A DNA stretch of 64,000 nucleotides from Pseudoxanthomonas sp. z9 (GTDB lineage Bacteria; Pseudomonadota; Gammaproteobacteria; Xanthomonadales; Xanthomonadaceae): NCBI RefSeq assembly GCF_006542425.1, contig NZ_VFID01000003.1:372001-436000 (forward strand), given 5' to 3'. The notes beneath the pieces were generated by a model. The model had not been told where the DNA came from and ran no database searches. It was given only the letters and a program-made list of their open reading frames with translations. Every line of letters begins with the position of its first letter. Within the stretch, counting starts at the first letter, position 1. A program made the position numbers and the translations under genes. Shown piece after piece: positions 54,135-63,242 of the stretch.

Positions 54135-54265
54135 TGTGGGAGCGACGTAAGTCGCGACCGGATGGCCGGTCACGCGGAAACGCCAACGTGATTCGTCGTG
54201 ACAGGTGACAGGACCGAAAGAGTGCGCCCCGTGGACGTCCCATCGCGACTCACGTCGCTCCCACA
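54135..54265. repeat. REP doublet (REPIN-like) inverted repeat
   Basis: TGTGGGAGCGACGTAAGTCGCGAC at 54135-54158 is repeated in inverse orientation at 54243-54265 (TCGCGACTCACGTCGCTCCCACA). Each arm contains a GCGAC-n-GTCGC palindrome. This is the REPIN arrangement mobilised by RAYT-type transposases. It lies between the convergent thioesterase and DUF488 genes, with no gene inside. Confidence 0.85.
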
Positions 54266-54279
54266 ACTGCCGATGAAGA

Positions 54280-54852
54280 TCAGAACAACTCGCCCTGCGG
54301 TGGCACCGGGAGGGAGTAGTCCAGGCGGCCGTCCACCAGGCGCGCGGCGCGGGTCAGCGGGTGGATTTCGTGCCGCCCATCATCGAGCAGGTGCAAGACC
54401 TCCCAGCCGTCGGCGGTGAACGCGTCGGCGATCAGGCCGCGATGGCAGTTGCGCCAGTCCGCCTCGGCGCACAGGAACGCCGTGGGGCGCCGTGCTGCGA
54501 CTTCGGCCAGCGCGGCGCGGGCATCGATGAACATCGGCGTCTGCATGTAGTCCGCGTAGCCGCGGAAGCCGGGTTGCCGCCAGGCGGTATTGCTCGAATC
54601 AGGTCGCGGTTCGCGGCGTCCGCCCAGCGAAGGCATCGGCAGGTAATCGACATCCAGCTCCGACAGGCCACGCATCAGCGCGGCACCGGCGAACTGCGGA
54701 TACCGTTGCGAAGCCGCGTAGCGGCGCACGTCGGCCACGACCTCGATACCCGCGCCGGCGAGTATCGCCACGAAGGCATGCCAGTCGCGGCTGGAATGCC
54801 CGATCGTCCAGATGCGGGGTGGTGCTTCAGGCAAGCTCGAAGCGGTCCGCAT
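54280..54852 (-). CDS. DUF488-domain protein
   Basis: About 190 residues with the DUF488 start RIWTIGHSSRDWHAFVAIL, IEVVADVRRYAAS with its DxR, and LCAEADWRNCHRGLIADAF, which carries Cys/His typical of the family. The start is either ATG 54852 or TTG 54834; neither has a strong binding site and both overlap the upstream amidohydrolase gene. Function unestablished; the gene probably shares a transcript with it. Confidence 0.8.
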   Translation of the reverse strand: MRTASSLPEAPPRIWTIGHSSRDWHAFVAILAGAGIEVVADVRRYAASQRYPQFAGAALMRGLSELDVDYLPMPSLGGRREPRPDSSNTAWRQPGFRGYADYMQTPMFIDARAALAEVAARRPTAFLCAEADWRNCHRGLIADAFTADGWEVLHLLDDGRHEIHPLTRAARLVDGRLDYSLPVPPQGELF

Positions 54853-55624
54853 CGAGCATCGCCGGGAAGCGCTCGCGGTGCGCCGCCAGCGCCTCGGCCG
54901 AAATGGTCGTGGTGGTGACGCCCTCGCCCGGCCCCAGTTCCACCAGGGGCTGGCCGAGGAAATCGATCGCCGCGCTGTCGCCGGAATAATCAAGATTGTT
55001 GCCGTCGGTGCCGGCACGGTTGACCGCGGCGACGAAACACAGGTTCTCGATGGCGCGCGCGCGCAGGAGCGTGCGCCAGGCATGGGCACGCGCGGCCGGC
55101 CAGTTGGCGACGAAGATCTGCAGGTCGAAATCCAGCTGCCTCGGTCGCTCCACATCGTAACGATTGCGGCAGAACACCGGGAAACGCAGGTCGTAGCAGA
55201 CCTGCGGATTGATCCGCCAGCCCTTCCATTCCACGGTGAGGCGCTCGCGGCCGGCGGCGTAGCGTTTGTGTTCGTTGGCGTAACGGAACAGGTGGCGCTT
55301 GTCGTAGCTGTGCAGAACGCCGTCGGGCGTGGCCCACAGCAGGCGGTTGAACACGCCCTCGTCGGTGCGCAACTGCACGCTGCCGGTCACCGCCGCGTCG
55401 AGTTTGCGGGCCTGCTCGCGGATCCAGGCAACGGTTTCACCGTCCATGCCTTCGGCGCGGTCGATGGCATCGTTGCTGAAGCCGCTGGTGAAGGTCTCCG
55501 GCAGGATCACCAGATCCGTCTGGCCCGCCAGCGGCGCGATCAGGTCGCCGTAATACGCGCGGTTGCCGGCCGGGTCATGCCAGCGGGTGATGCCCTGGAC
55601 GAGGGAGAGGCGCAGGTCCTGCAT
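54827..55624 (-). CDS. Omega-amidase (YafV/Nit2-type nitrilase-superfamily hydrolase)
   Basis: The 265-residue nitrilase-fold enzyme carries the catalytic triad Glu43 (LPETF), Lys109 (YDKRH) and Cys143 (QVCYDLRFP). It hydrolyses 2-oxoglutaramate-type or related amides. The next gene upstream (55655) is a methionine-type aminotransferase, which makes 2-oxoglutaramate when glutamine is the donor, so the pair would finish the methionine-salvage transamination. This link is inferred from context and family knowledge. Confidence 0.92.
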   Translation of the reverse strand: MQDLRLSLVQGITRWHDPAGNRAYYGDLIAPLAGQTDLVILPETFTSGFSNDAIDRAEGMDGETVAWIREQARKLDAAVTGSVQLRTDEGVFNRLLWATPDGVLHSYDKRHLFRYANEHKRYAAGRERLTVEWKGWRINPQVCYDLRFPVFCRNRYDVERPRQLDFDLQIFVANWPAARAHAWRTLLRARAIENLCFVAAVNRAGTDGNNLDYSGDSAAIDFLGQPLVELGPGEGVTTTTISAEALAAHRERFPAMLDADRFELA

Positions 55625-55654
55625 GTCGGTCTGGATCCGTCGGGTGATGGAAAA

Positions 55655-56803
55655 CTACAGCTTCTTCAGGCGTTCAATGGCCGCGTCCAGCGTGGCCGCG
55701 TTCTTGGCGAAGCACAGGCGCGCCAGACGCTGATCCGCCGGCGCGTTCTCGTAGAACGGCGACAGCGGAATCGCGGTGACGCCATGTTCGATGGTCAGCC
55801 AGCGCACGAACTCGGTGTCCGGCAGATCGCTGACCGCCGAGTAGTCCACCAACTGGAAGTAGCCGCCCGGCACCGGCAACGGCTTCAGCCGGGTTTCCAG
55901 CAACTGCGCGCGGAAGCGATCGCGCTTTTCCTGGTAGAACGCGCCCAGCTGTTCGTAGTGTTCCGGTTCGTCGCGGATCATCGCCGCGAACGCGTGCTGG
56001 GCCGGCGCGAAGGTGCAGAACACGTTGTACTGGTGGACCTTGCGGAACTCGGCGCTCAGCGCGGGGGGTGCGATGGCGTAGCCGATTTTCCAGCCGGTGC
56101 AGTGGTAGGTCTTGCCGAAGCTGGACACCACGAAGGCGCGCTCGGCCAGTTCCGGATAGCGCAGCACCGACTCATGCCGGCGGCCGTCGAACACGATGTG
56201 CTCGTAGACCTCGTCGGAGATCAGGAAGATGCCGGTATCGCGCAGGATCTCGGCCAGTGCCGTCATGTCCGTTTCGTCCAGCATCGCGCCGGAAGGATTG
56301 TGCGGGCTGTTGATGATCAGCAGTCGCGTGCGCGAGGTGATCGCGGCGCGGATCTTGTCCCAGTCCACCGCGAAGCTGCGCGGATCCAGCGCGACGTGGA
56401 CCGCGCGCGCGCCGGCCAGTTCGATCGCCGGCTCGTAGCTGTCGTAGGCCGGATCCAGCACGATCACTTCCTCGCCCGGGCGTACCACCGCATGGATGGC
56501 ATTGAACAGCGCCTCGGTGGCGCCACTGGTGACGGTGATTTCGGTATCCGGATTGACCTGGCGGCCATAGCAGCGCAGCACCTTTCCGGCGATTGCCTGG
56601 CGCAGTGGCGCCACGCCGGTCATCGGCGCGTACTGGTTGTGGCCCTCGCGCATGGCGCGGTCCAGTTCGTCGACCAGCCGTTGCGGCACCGCGAAGTCGG
56701 GGAAACCCTGTCCCAGGTTGACCGCGCCGTGCTCGGCGGCCAGTTGCGACATCACGGTGAAGATGGTGGTGCCCACCTTGGGCAGCTTGGTTTCGAGAGG
56801 CAT
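55655..56803 (-). CDS. Methionine aminotransferase (YbdL-like)
   Basis: A 382-residue PLP enzyme of fold type I with the lysine loop SFGKTYHCTGWKIGY, the upstream PHNPSGAM and DEVYEHIVF motifs, and NLGQGFPDF at the start. YbdL-type enzymes transaminate methionine and 4-methylthio-2-oxobutanoate using aromatic amino acids or glutamine. Start at 56803 (MPLETKLPKVG). It ends 30 bases before the omega-amidase gene. Confidence 0.93.
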   Translation of the reverse strand: MPLETKLPKVGTTIFTVMSQLAAEHGAVNLGQGFPDFAVPQRLVDELDRAMREGHNQYAPMTGVAPLRQAIAGKVLRCYGRQVNPDTEITVTSGATEALFNAIHAVVRPGEEVIVLDPAYDSYEPAIELAGARAVHVALDPRSFAVDWDKIRAAITSRTRLLIINSPHNPSGAMLDETDMTALAEILRDTGIFLISDEVYEHIVFDGRRHESVLRYPELAERAFVVSSFGKTYHCTGWKIGYAIAPPALSAEFRKVHQYNVFCTFAPAQHAFAAMIRDEPEHYEQLGAFYQEKRDRFRAQLLETRLKPLPVPGGYFQLVDYSAVSDLPDTEFVRWLTIEHGVTAIPLSPFYENAPADQRLARLCFAKNAATLDAAIERLKKL

Positions 56804-56871
56804 CCGCCGGTCCGGTCTCACAGGGGGACTGCGGAGTGTACGCAATGAAGGCGTCCGGCGATGATGGGGCC

Positions 56872-57348
56872 ATGAACGGATACAGCGTTCCCGATCCGGA
56901 AAAATGCCGGCTGGCGCGCGCCTGGTGCGCGGCCCGGTACGAGGTGCTGCTGGACGATCGCGCCTGGCCGCTGCGGATCGGCGAGCCGGCCGCGGCGCTG
57001 GAGGCGCGCCTGCCGGCCTGCGACTACCTGTGGATCACGGCCTGGAACCCGCCCCTGGCCACGCGCACGGACGAGGACAACCGCGCGGCCGACCGGCGCC
57101 TGCAGGCCCGCCTGCGCGAGGCCGGGCATGTCCATGTGCCGGCCCGGGCCGGTGACGACCGCGGCGGCTGGCTCGAGCCCGGCTGGCTGGTGCTGGATCT
57201 GGCGCGCGAGGACGCCGATGCGCTCGCGCGCGCCTTTTCCCAGGGCGGCATCCTGCACTGGCGGCAAGGGCAACCGGTCCGGCTGAGGCTGATGTGGACG
57301 CGGCCAGGTGATGCGCCGGATCTTGCGGCGGTGGAATGGGCCGGCTGA
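56872..57348 (+). CDS. DUF3293 protein
   Basis: A 158-residue protein with the WITAWNPPL motif that defines DUF3293, and the C-terminal ILHWRQGQPVRLRL. Start ATG at 56872 is chosen over one twelve codons upstream. Function unknown. It is divergent from the aminotransferase gene and about 95 bases ahead of ccmA. Confidence 0.85.
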   Translation: MNGYSVPDPEKCRLARAWCAARYEVLLDDRAWPLRIGEPAAALEARLPACDYLWITAWNPPLATRTDEDNRAADRRLQARLREAGHVHVPARAGDDRGGWLEPGWLVLDLAREDADALARAFSQGGILHWRQGQPVRLRLMWTRPGDAPDLAAVEWAG

Positions 57349-57442
57349 GCGCCAGCCGCGCAACGAGCGCCACGCGGAGGCTCGCATACAATAGCCGGCT
57401 GATTGCCGCCCGAGACCCGCCTTCTTCGAAGGCTTCCGCCTG

Positions 57443-58087
57443 ATGATCGATTCCGTTCCGAACCCTCCGCCGCTGCTGGCCGCCCACGGCCTCGCCTTCT
57501 CGCGCAACGACGAACCGGTGTTCGGCCCGCTGGACTTCGCGGTGGATGCCGGTGAAGCGCTGCTCGTGCAGGGCGGCAATGGTGCCGGCAAGACCACCCT
57601 GCTGCGCGTGCTGGCCGGGCTGCTGCGCGCCGATCGCGGCGACATCACCATCGACGGACGCGCGGCCAACGCCACCCAGCGCTCGCGGGCGATTGCCTAC
57701 CTGGGCCACTTGCCCGCGCTGAAGGCGGATCTGGACACGCTGGAGAACCTCAACTTCCTGTGCGGGCTGCATGGTCGCCGCGCCCGCCAGATGCCCGGCA
57801 ACGCACTGGCGATGGTCGGCCTGGCCGGCTACGAGGACGCGCTGGCGCGGCAGCTCTCCGCCGGCCAGAAGAAACGCCTCTCGCTGGCGCGCCTGTGGCT
57901 GTCGCCGGCGCCGCTGTGGCTGCTCGACGAGCCCTACGCCAATCTCGACCTGGAGGGCATCAACCTGGTCAACCGGATGATCTCCGCGCACCTGCGCAGC
58001 GGCGGCGCCGCGCTGGTCACCACCCATGGCGCCTACGCCGCCCCTCCGGTGCAGACCCGGATGCTGATGCTGGGAGGCGCGGCATGA
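57443..58087 (+). CDS. ccmA: Heme exporter ATPase CcmA
   Basis: The 214-residue ATPase of the System I cytochrome c maturation release complex. Walker [13 protein letters not shown], signature [13 protein letters not shown] (the CcmA LSAGQ variant) and [15 protein letters not shown]. With CcmB and CcmC it frees heme-loaded CcmE. Its stop overlaps the ccmB start (ATGA). Confidence 0.95.
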   Translation: MIDSVPNPPPLLAAHGLAFSRNDEPVFGPLDFAVDAGEALLVQGGNGAGKTTLLRVLAGLLRADRGDITIDGRAANATQRSRAIAYLGHLPALKADLDTLENLNFLCGLHGRRARQMPGNALAMVGLAGYEDALARQLSAGQKKRLSLARLWLSPAPLWLLDEPYANLDLEGINLVNRMISAHLRSGGAALVTTHGAYAAPPVQTRMLMLGGAA

Positions 58088-58767
58088 GCACGCCCGGCCT
58101 GTTCGCGTCGGCTTCGGCGCTGGTCGTGCGCGACCTGCGGCTGATGTGGCGCCGTCGTGGCGATGCGCTGCAACCGGCGCTGTTCGCCCTGCTGGTGGTG
58201 GTGGTGTTCGCACTCGGACTGGGCGGCGAGCCGGACGCGCTCGGCAAGGTGGCCTCGGCGGTGATCTGGGTGGCGGTGCTGCTGGCCGGCCTGCTGTCGC
58301 TGGACACGCTGTTCCGCGGCGACGCCGAGGACGGTTCGCTGGAACAGTGGATCCTCGCGCCGGTGCCGCTGGCCTGGCTGGTCGCGGTGCGCGTGCTGAC
58401 CCACTGGGCGACCACCGCGCTGCCGCTGATCATCGTGACCCCGCTGCTGGGCGAACTGCTGCACCTGCCGCGCCCGCAACTGCCCGCCCTGCTCGCCTCG
58501 CTCGCGCTTGGCACGCCGTTGCTGAGCCTGCTCGGCGCCGTGGTCGCCGCGTTGACGGTCGGCATGCGACGCTCCGGAATCCTGGTCGCGTTGCTGGCGC
58601 TGCCGCTTTACGTGCCGATCCTGGTGTTCGGCGCAGGCAGCGTCGCCGCCAGCGCGCAGGGCCTGGACGGCAGTGGCGCGTTGCTGCTGCTCGGCGCCGG
58701 GCTGGTCCTGGCACTGGTATTGGCGCCATTGACCGCCGCCGCCGCGATCCGCATCGCCCTCAACTGA
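58084..58767 (+). CDS. ccmB: Heme exporter permease CcmB
   Basis: A 227-residue membrane protein with six hydrophobic segments and CcmB marks: [20 protein letters not shown] at the start and [18 protein letters not shown] in the first cytoplasmic loop. The expected next genes ccmC to ccmH are absent; a TetR-family gene follows after 12 bases on the same strand. Confidence 0.94.
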   Translation: MSTPGLFASASALVVRDLRLMWRRRGDALQPALFALLVVVVFALGLGGEPDALGKVASAVIWVAVLLAGLLSLDTLFRGDAEDGSLEQWILAPVPLAWLVAVRVLTHWATTALPLIIVTPLLGELLHLPRPQLPALLASLALGTPLLSLLGAVVAALTVGMRRSGILVALLALPLYVPILVFGAGSVAASAQGLDGSGALLLLGAGLVLALVLAPLTAAAAIRIALN

Positions 58768-58779
58768 TTCCACGCCGCC

Positions 58780-59457
58780 ATGACGGATTTTCCCGAACCG
58801 CCGCCGTATCCGTCCGACAAGTCCGCGCGCCCGCGCACCGATGTCTCGGGACGGATCGAACTGCGCATCGAAAGGTTCATCGAGGCGGCCACCGAGGTGT
58901 TCCTCGAAAAGGGCTACCGCAATGCACGGCTGAACGACGTGGTCGCGCGCTCGGGGGGCTCGCTGTCCACGCTCTACAACGCGTTCGGCGACAAGCACGG
59001 CCTGGCGCTGGCGATCATGAAGCGCAGCATCGCCGCCTTCGGCGAAGGCCTGGAAATGCTGTACCGCTCCGACCTGCCGCCCGAACAGGCACTGCCGCTG
59101 GCCGCCGAGCGCATGGTCGAGGAAATCCTGTCGCCGGGCCGCATCGTCACCCACCGCATCGTGGTCGGCGAAGGCCTGTGCTTTCCCGAATTGCGCGACT
59201 GGTTCATGGAGCACGGCGTGACGCCGGCCGAGCGCCTGCTTACCCAGTACTTCGAACGCGAGAAACTGAGCGGCCGGCTGATCCTGGAGCACCCTGCCAT
59301 CGTCGCGGACCGCTTCTACATGATGGTATTCGGCGGCGTGATCCTGCGCTCGGTCAACGGCCGCATCGGCGTGGCCGACAAGCCGCGGGTGAAGGTGGAG
59401 GCCCGCGAAGCGGTGTCGATTTTCCTGGAAGGCGTCCTGCCCCGCCCGCACGCCTGA
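58780..59457 (+). CDS. TetR/AcrR-family transcriptional regulator
   Basis: A 225-residue repressor-type protein: an N-terminal helix-turn-helix (RFIEAATEVFLEKGYRNARLNDVVARSGGSLSTLYNAFGDKHG), residues about 33-76, and a helical ligand domain. It starts 12 bases after ccmB and is followed by the decaheme cytochrome gene, so it may control the electron-transfer cluster. A palindrome at 59575-59588 is a candidate operator. Confidence 0.9.
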   Translation: MTDFPEPPPYPSDKSARPRTDVSGRIELRIERFIEAATEVFLEKGYRNARLNDVVARSGGSLSTLYNAFGDKHGLALAIMKRSIAAFGEGLEMLYRSDLPPEQALPLAAERMVEEILSPGRIVTHRIVVGEGLCFPELRDWFMEHGVTPAERLLTQYFEREKLSGRLILEHPAIVADRFYMMVFGGVILRSVNGRIGVADKPRVKVEAREAVSIFLEGVLPRPHA

Positions 59458-59574
59458 TCCGGCGGCATACCGGCCGAAAATCCCCCCATCGCGTCCCGCC
59501 AGCCAACGGGGTCGCGCGCCATCCAATGCTGCACCGCAGCTTGATCTCCATCACGCATTCACTCAGCGTTTATC

Positions 59575-59588
59575 GTAATGAACGTTAC
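59575..59588. promoter_or_regulatory. Palindrome, candidate TetR operator
   Basis: GTAA-TGAACG-TTAC, flanked by TC and AA, lies 50 bases before the decaheme cytochrome start. The size and symmetry fit TetR-type sites, but binding is unproven. Confidence 0.4.
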
Positions 59589-59638
59589 AAGCCCTGCGGC
59601 TAGCCAGCCTTGGCAAGCCAGGCGCAAGGGAGAACAGG

Positions 59639-60697
59639 ATGCGGCGCGCATTGTTGGGTCTGATGTTTGTCCTGGCCGCGGCGGCCATGCTCGGAGCGAG
59701 CTGGCTGGCGCCGGTGATGGCGCAGAGCGCCCCGGCCGGTTTTGATCCCTCGAAACTCCCCGCCACCCATTTCGGCAGCCAGGACGGCACGGCCCACCAT
59801 TTCGCCGACGCGCCGGGTTTCGCCTTCGCCACCGTGCCGGCCAATCCGTTGCAACCGACCGCCAAGCCGATCGGCGAGGCGACCTGCACGGCCTGCCACG
59901 GCAAGGAACAGGCCAACTTCGCCCACAGCGTGCATGCACTCGGCATGCAGGCCGCGCAGCAGGCCAATCCGGCCACCCCGACCTGCGAGGCCTGCCATGG
60001 TCCCGGTTCGGCGCACGCCCAGAACCCGACCGCCAAGGGCAGCATCATCGCCTTCACCCACGATGGCGGCACCCCGGTGTCGGCGCAGACCGGCAGTTGC
60101 CTGGGCTGCCACGCCGGCGGTCCGCGCGACAGCTGGCTGGGCTCGGTGCACCAGCGCAACGATCTGTCGTGCAGCGATTGCCACAACCCCATGGCGCGCC
60201 TGTCCGCCGAAGGACTAACCGCGCGCCAGTCGGTCAGCGAGACCTGCGCGACCTGCCACAAGGACGTCCGCCAGCAGTTCAACCGCCGCTCGCACATGCC
60301 GCTGCCGGAAGGCGAGATGACCTGTGCCGATTGCCACAATCCGCATGGCACCCTCAACGCCTCGTTGCTCAAGACCGACACCGTCAACGAGACCTGCTAC
60401 CAGTGCCACGCCGAAAAGCGCGGCCCGTTCCTGTTCGAACACGCGCCGGTGCGCGAAAGCTGCCTGAACTGCCACACCCCGCACGGATCCAACCAGCACG
60501 CGCTGCTGGTGGCGCCGGTGCCGATGCTGTGCCAGCAGTGCCACTCGCACACGCGCCACCCGAATGATCTGCTGACCAGCGCGTCGCTGGGCACCGGTCC
60601 CGCGCCGGACGAACGCCTGATGGGACGCGGCTGCCTGACCTGCCACGCGCAGATCCACGGCTCCAACCACCCGTCCGGTCCCCGTCTCCACAAGTAG
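59639..60697 (+). CDS. DmsE/MtrA-family periplasmic decaheme cytochrome c
   Basis: A 352-residue exported protein with ten CxxCH motifs, beginning at Cys83, 116, 154, 178, 203, 229, 253, 275, 298 and 332, so ten c-hemes. The signal peptide ends near VMAQS. MtrA and DmsE proteins form the 'wire' inside an outer-membrane barrel. About 80 residues precede the first heme. GGGAGAA lies upstream of ATG. Directly followed by the MtrB/PioB gene. As ten hemes would be loaded in the periplasm, the nearby ccmAB genes make sense. Confidence 0.93.
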   Translation: MRRALLGLMFVLAAAAMLGASWLAPVMAQSAPAGFDPSKLPATHFGSQDGTAHHFADAPGFAFATVPANPLQPTAKPIGEATCTACHGKEQANFAHSVHALGMQAAQQANPATPTCEACHGPGSAHAQNPTAKGSIIAFTHDGGTPVSAQTGSCLGCHAGGPRDSWLGSVHQRNDLSCSDCHNPMARLSAEGLTARQSVSETCATCHKDVRQQFNRRSHMPLPEGEMTCADCHNPHGTLNASLLKTDTVNETCYQCHAEKRGPFLFEHAPVRESCLNCHTPHGSNQHALLVAPVPMLCQQCHSHTRHPNDLLTSASLGTGPAPDERLMGRGCLTCHAQIHGSNHPSGPRLHK

Positions 60698-60707
60698 CGG
60701 AGGGAGC

Positions 60708-63242
60708 ATGATGGTCTCGACGTTCCGCACGCTCCGGTTGCCGCAAGTGGCCGCGCTGGCCATGGCGCTGTCGTTGGCCGCCACCGCGCAGGCCCAGGAC
60801 AGCGGCCTGGGTACCGACCTGCATTTCGGCAATGCGCTGGACACCAGCGGCATGCATGGCATCGGCTGCGATGCCGACGGCATGAGCTGGCTGCGCGCCG
60901 GTTCCCGGCGCACGCCGACCGGTTTCCTGTATCCCTGCGCGCCCGCGTGGCCCGAGCTGAAACCGCACGGCGAATGGGCCTACGAAGGCAGCGTGGGTTT
61001 GGGTTACCTGCACGTGTCCGGCGACGAACGCGCGACCCAGTGGCGCCGCTTCAACGATTTCGATGATGGCGTGATGGTGGATGCACGCTTCCGCCTGCAA
61101 CGCGCCAGCGACGGCAGCTACCTGGATTTCCGTGCCAGCCGCATCAACGAGCACAACCAGTTCTATCGCGCGGTGTTCGGCCGCGCCGGCAAGTTCCGCG
61201 TACAGGCCTTCGTGCGCACCCAGCCCAACGTGACCAGTGGCAACGCGCGTTCGATCTGGAACGGCGTCGGCGGCCAGCACCTCACCCTCGCCGGTGGCCT
61301 GACGCCCGCCGCCAGCACTCCGGCGCAGGTGGCCGCGGTGGCGGGCGCGCAGCCGGAGCGCTTCCTGCGCGTGGTCCGCGACAAGCAGGGCGTGGGCATC
61401 AACTATTTCCTCAATCCACGCTGGGCGGCCTACTTCAACGCCAGCCACGAACAGCGCGAAGGCGCGCGTCCGTTCGGCGGGCCGTTCTTCTTCAACTACC
61501 CGTTCCCGGCCAACGGCGGCATCTACGAGATCCCGCGCCCGATCGACGACAGTACGGTGAACGTCAACGGCGGCGTGCGCTTCACCGGCAACCTGTGGCG
61601 GATGGATGTCAGCTATACCGGTTCGTTCTTCCGCAACCGCTTCAACGGCTACGACTACCAGGTACCGTTCGGCCTGTACTCGGTCGTGCCGGGGGTGACC
61701 CCGCCACAGCGCACCAGTGGCGAGTTCGCCTACGAGCCGGACAACGACTACCACCAGTTGCGCGCGGTGTTCACCCGCAAGCTGCCGTGGAATGGCGAAC
61801 TGACCTTCAACACATCGCTGGGCACGATGCGCCAGAACGAACGCCTGCTGGCGCCGATGAACTGCCAGGGCCAGTTCGGCCTGCCTATCGGGCCGGGCTT
61901 CCTGTTCGACTGCGCCGACTGGAACACCCCGGATGCGCTGTCGCGCAAGACCGCCGATCTCGGCATCGACACCCAGCGCCTGGACGTGCGCGCGGTGTTC
62001 CAGCCGCGTACCACGCTGACCGTGCGCGGGCAGGCCAAGTACTACCGCGAGGACTATGACGGCACCTACCAGGCCTACAACCCGCTCACCGGCCAGTGGG
62101 GCTATGTGGCCGAGAACGGTTCGCAGGGCAGCGTGGTTCCCGGCGAAATGGGCGTGTGGGATCCACTGCTCGCGCCCTCGGTGATCACCCGGGTGCGCAA
62201 CCTGCCGCTGGACAAGGAAACCCGGGAGGTTTCGATGGGCCTGGACTGGCGCCCGACCCAGCGCAACACGCTGGGCGTGACCTACACCCACACCGCCATC
62301 GAGCGCGCCCATCGCGAAGTCGCCACCACCCGCGACGACAGCCTGCGCCTGACCTGGAACAACCGCGCCCGCGAATGGCTGACCCTGCGCGCCAACTACA
62401 CCTACCTGGATCGCAGCGGCAGCCGCTATTTCTACGATCCCTACGAATTCACCTTCTCCACGGATCTGCCCGGCTTCGTCGAGCCGGCCGGCGGCGTGCC
62501 CGCGCATACGGTGTCGGCGCTGCGCAAGTACGACCTCGCCAGCCGTACCCAGCACAAGCTGGATCTGATGGCGACGTTCATCCTGCCGCGTGAAATGACC
62601 CTCTATGCGTCGGTGCGCGGCGAGCGCAACGACTACGACGCCGAACTGGGCCGGCAGGACTACGACACACGCGGCGCCAGCCTGCAATGGGAATGGCAGC
62701 CCGCCACCACCACCGTGGCCAGCGCATGGCTGGGTTACGACCGCTCGGATCTGGGTATCGCCAACGTCAACGACGCGGCGCTGACGCCGGATCCGACGCT
62801 GGGCGGCCCCACTTACCCGCATGCCAACCGCTGGTGGATCGACGATCGCCAGCGCAACCGTTACGCCGGCATCAATCTCAACCAGGCTATCGGCCGCGCC
62901 CAACTGGACGTCGCGTGGAACTGGACCGACTCGCGCGGCACCACCCGCTACCGCTTCGCCTCGCACGGCGCGCTGGCCAATCCGGCGCTGGCGGCCTCGG
63001 CCGATGGCCGCTATCCGCCGATGATCTACCGGGTCAATGCGCTGTCGGTGGGGCTGAGCTTCCCGCTCAACGCACGAACCCGCATGCGTGTGTTCGACAC
63101 CTACGAGCGTGGCCGGCTGTCGGACTGGCACTACCTGGGTTTCGACGAGGCGCGCGTGTTCGACCATCGCGTCTATACCGATGGCGGCCCCGGCGACTAC
63201 CGGGTCAATCTGGTTGGCGTGAGCCTGGAGGTGTCGCTATGA
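60708..63242 (+). CDS. MtrB/PioB-family decaheme-associated outer-membrane beta-barrel
   Basis: The 844-residue protein has a signal peptide (ALAMALSLAATAQAQ), a first part with Cys54 and Cys77, and a large barrel with alternating aromatic and polar strands (LRANYTYLDRSGSRYFY, WQPATTTVASAWLGYDR) and a C-terminal beta strand LVGVSLEVSL ending in a hydrophobic residue. MtrB/PioB barrels hold MtrA/PioA across the outer membrane. It starts ten bases after the decaheme gene and its stop overlaps the next start by four bases. The N-terminal CxxC of Shewanella MtrB is not present in that form. Confidence 0.93.
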   Translation: MMVSTFRTLRLPQVAALAMALSLAATAQAQDSGLGTDLHFGNALDTSGMHGIGCDADGMSWLRAGSRRTPTGFLYPCAPAWPELKPHGEWAYEGSVGLGYLHVSGDERATQWRRFNDFDDGVMVDARFRLQRASDGSYLDFRASRINEHNQFYRAVFGRAGKFRVQAFVRTQPNVTSGNARSIWNGVGGQHLTLAGGLTPAASTPAQVAAVAGAQPERFLRVVRDKQGVGINYFLNPRWAAYFNASHEQREGARPFGGPFFFNYPFPANGGIYEIPRPIDDSTVNVNGGVRFTGNLWRMDVSYTGSFFRNRFNGYDYQVPFGLYSVVPGVTPPQRTSGEFAYEPDNDYHQLRAVFTRKLPWNGELTFNTSLGTMRQNERLLAPMNCQGQFGLPIGPGFLFDCADWNTPDALSRKTADLGIDTQRLDVRAVFQPRTTLTVRGQAKYYREDYDGTYQAYNPLTGQWGYVAENGSQGSVVPGEMGVWDPLLAPSVITRVRNLPLDKETREVSMGLDWRPTQRNTLGVTYTHTAIERAHREVATTRDDSLRLTWNNRAREWLTLRANYTYLDRSGSRYFYDPYEFTFSTDLPGFVEPAGGVPAHTVSALRKYDLASRTQHKLDLMATFILPREMTLYASVRGERNDYDAELGRQDYDTRGASLQWEWQPATTTVASAWLGYDRSDLGIANVNDAALTPDPTLGGPTYPHANRWWIDDRQRNRYAGINLNQAIGRAQLDVAWNWTDSRGTTRYRFASHGALANPALAASADGRYPPMIYRVNALSVGLSFPLNARTRMRVFDTYERGRLSDWHYLGFDEARVFDHRVYTDGGPGDYRVNLVGVSLEVSL

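Noticed and set aside
60384..63167. Minus-strand frame of 927 codons opposite the cytochrome and barrel genes
   Set aside because: Composition rich in Gly/Ala/His/Val with no signal or domain; the opposite strand holds ten heme motifs and a barrel.
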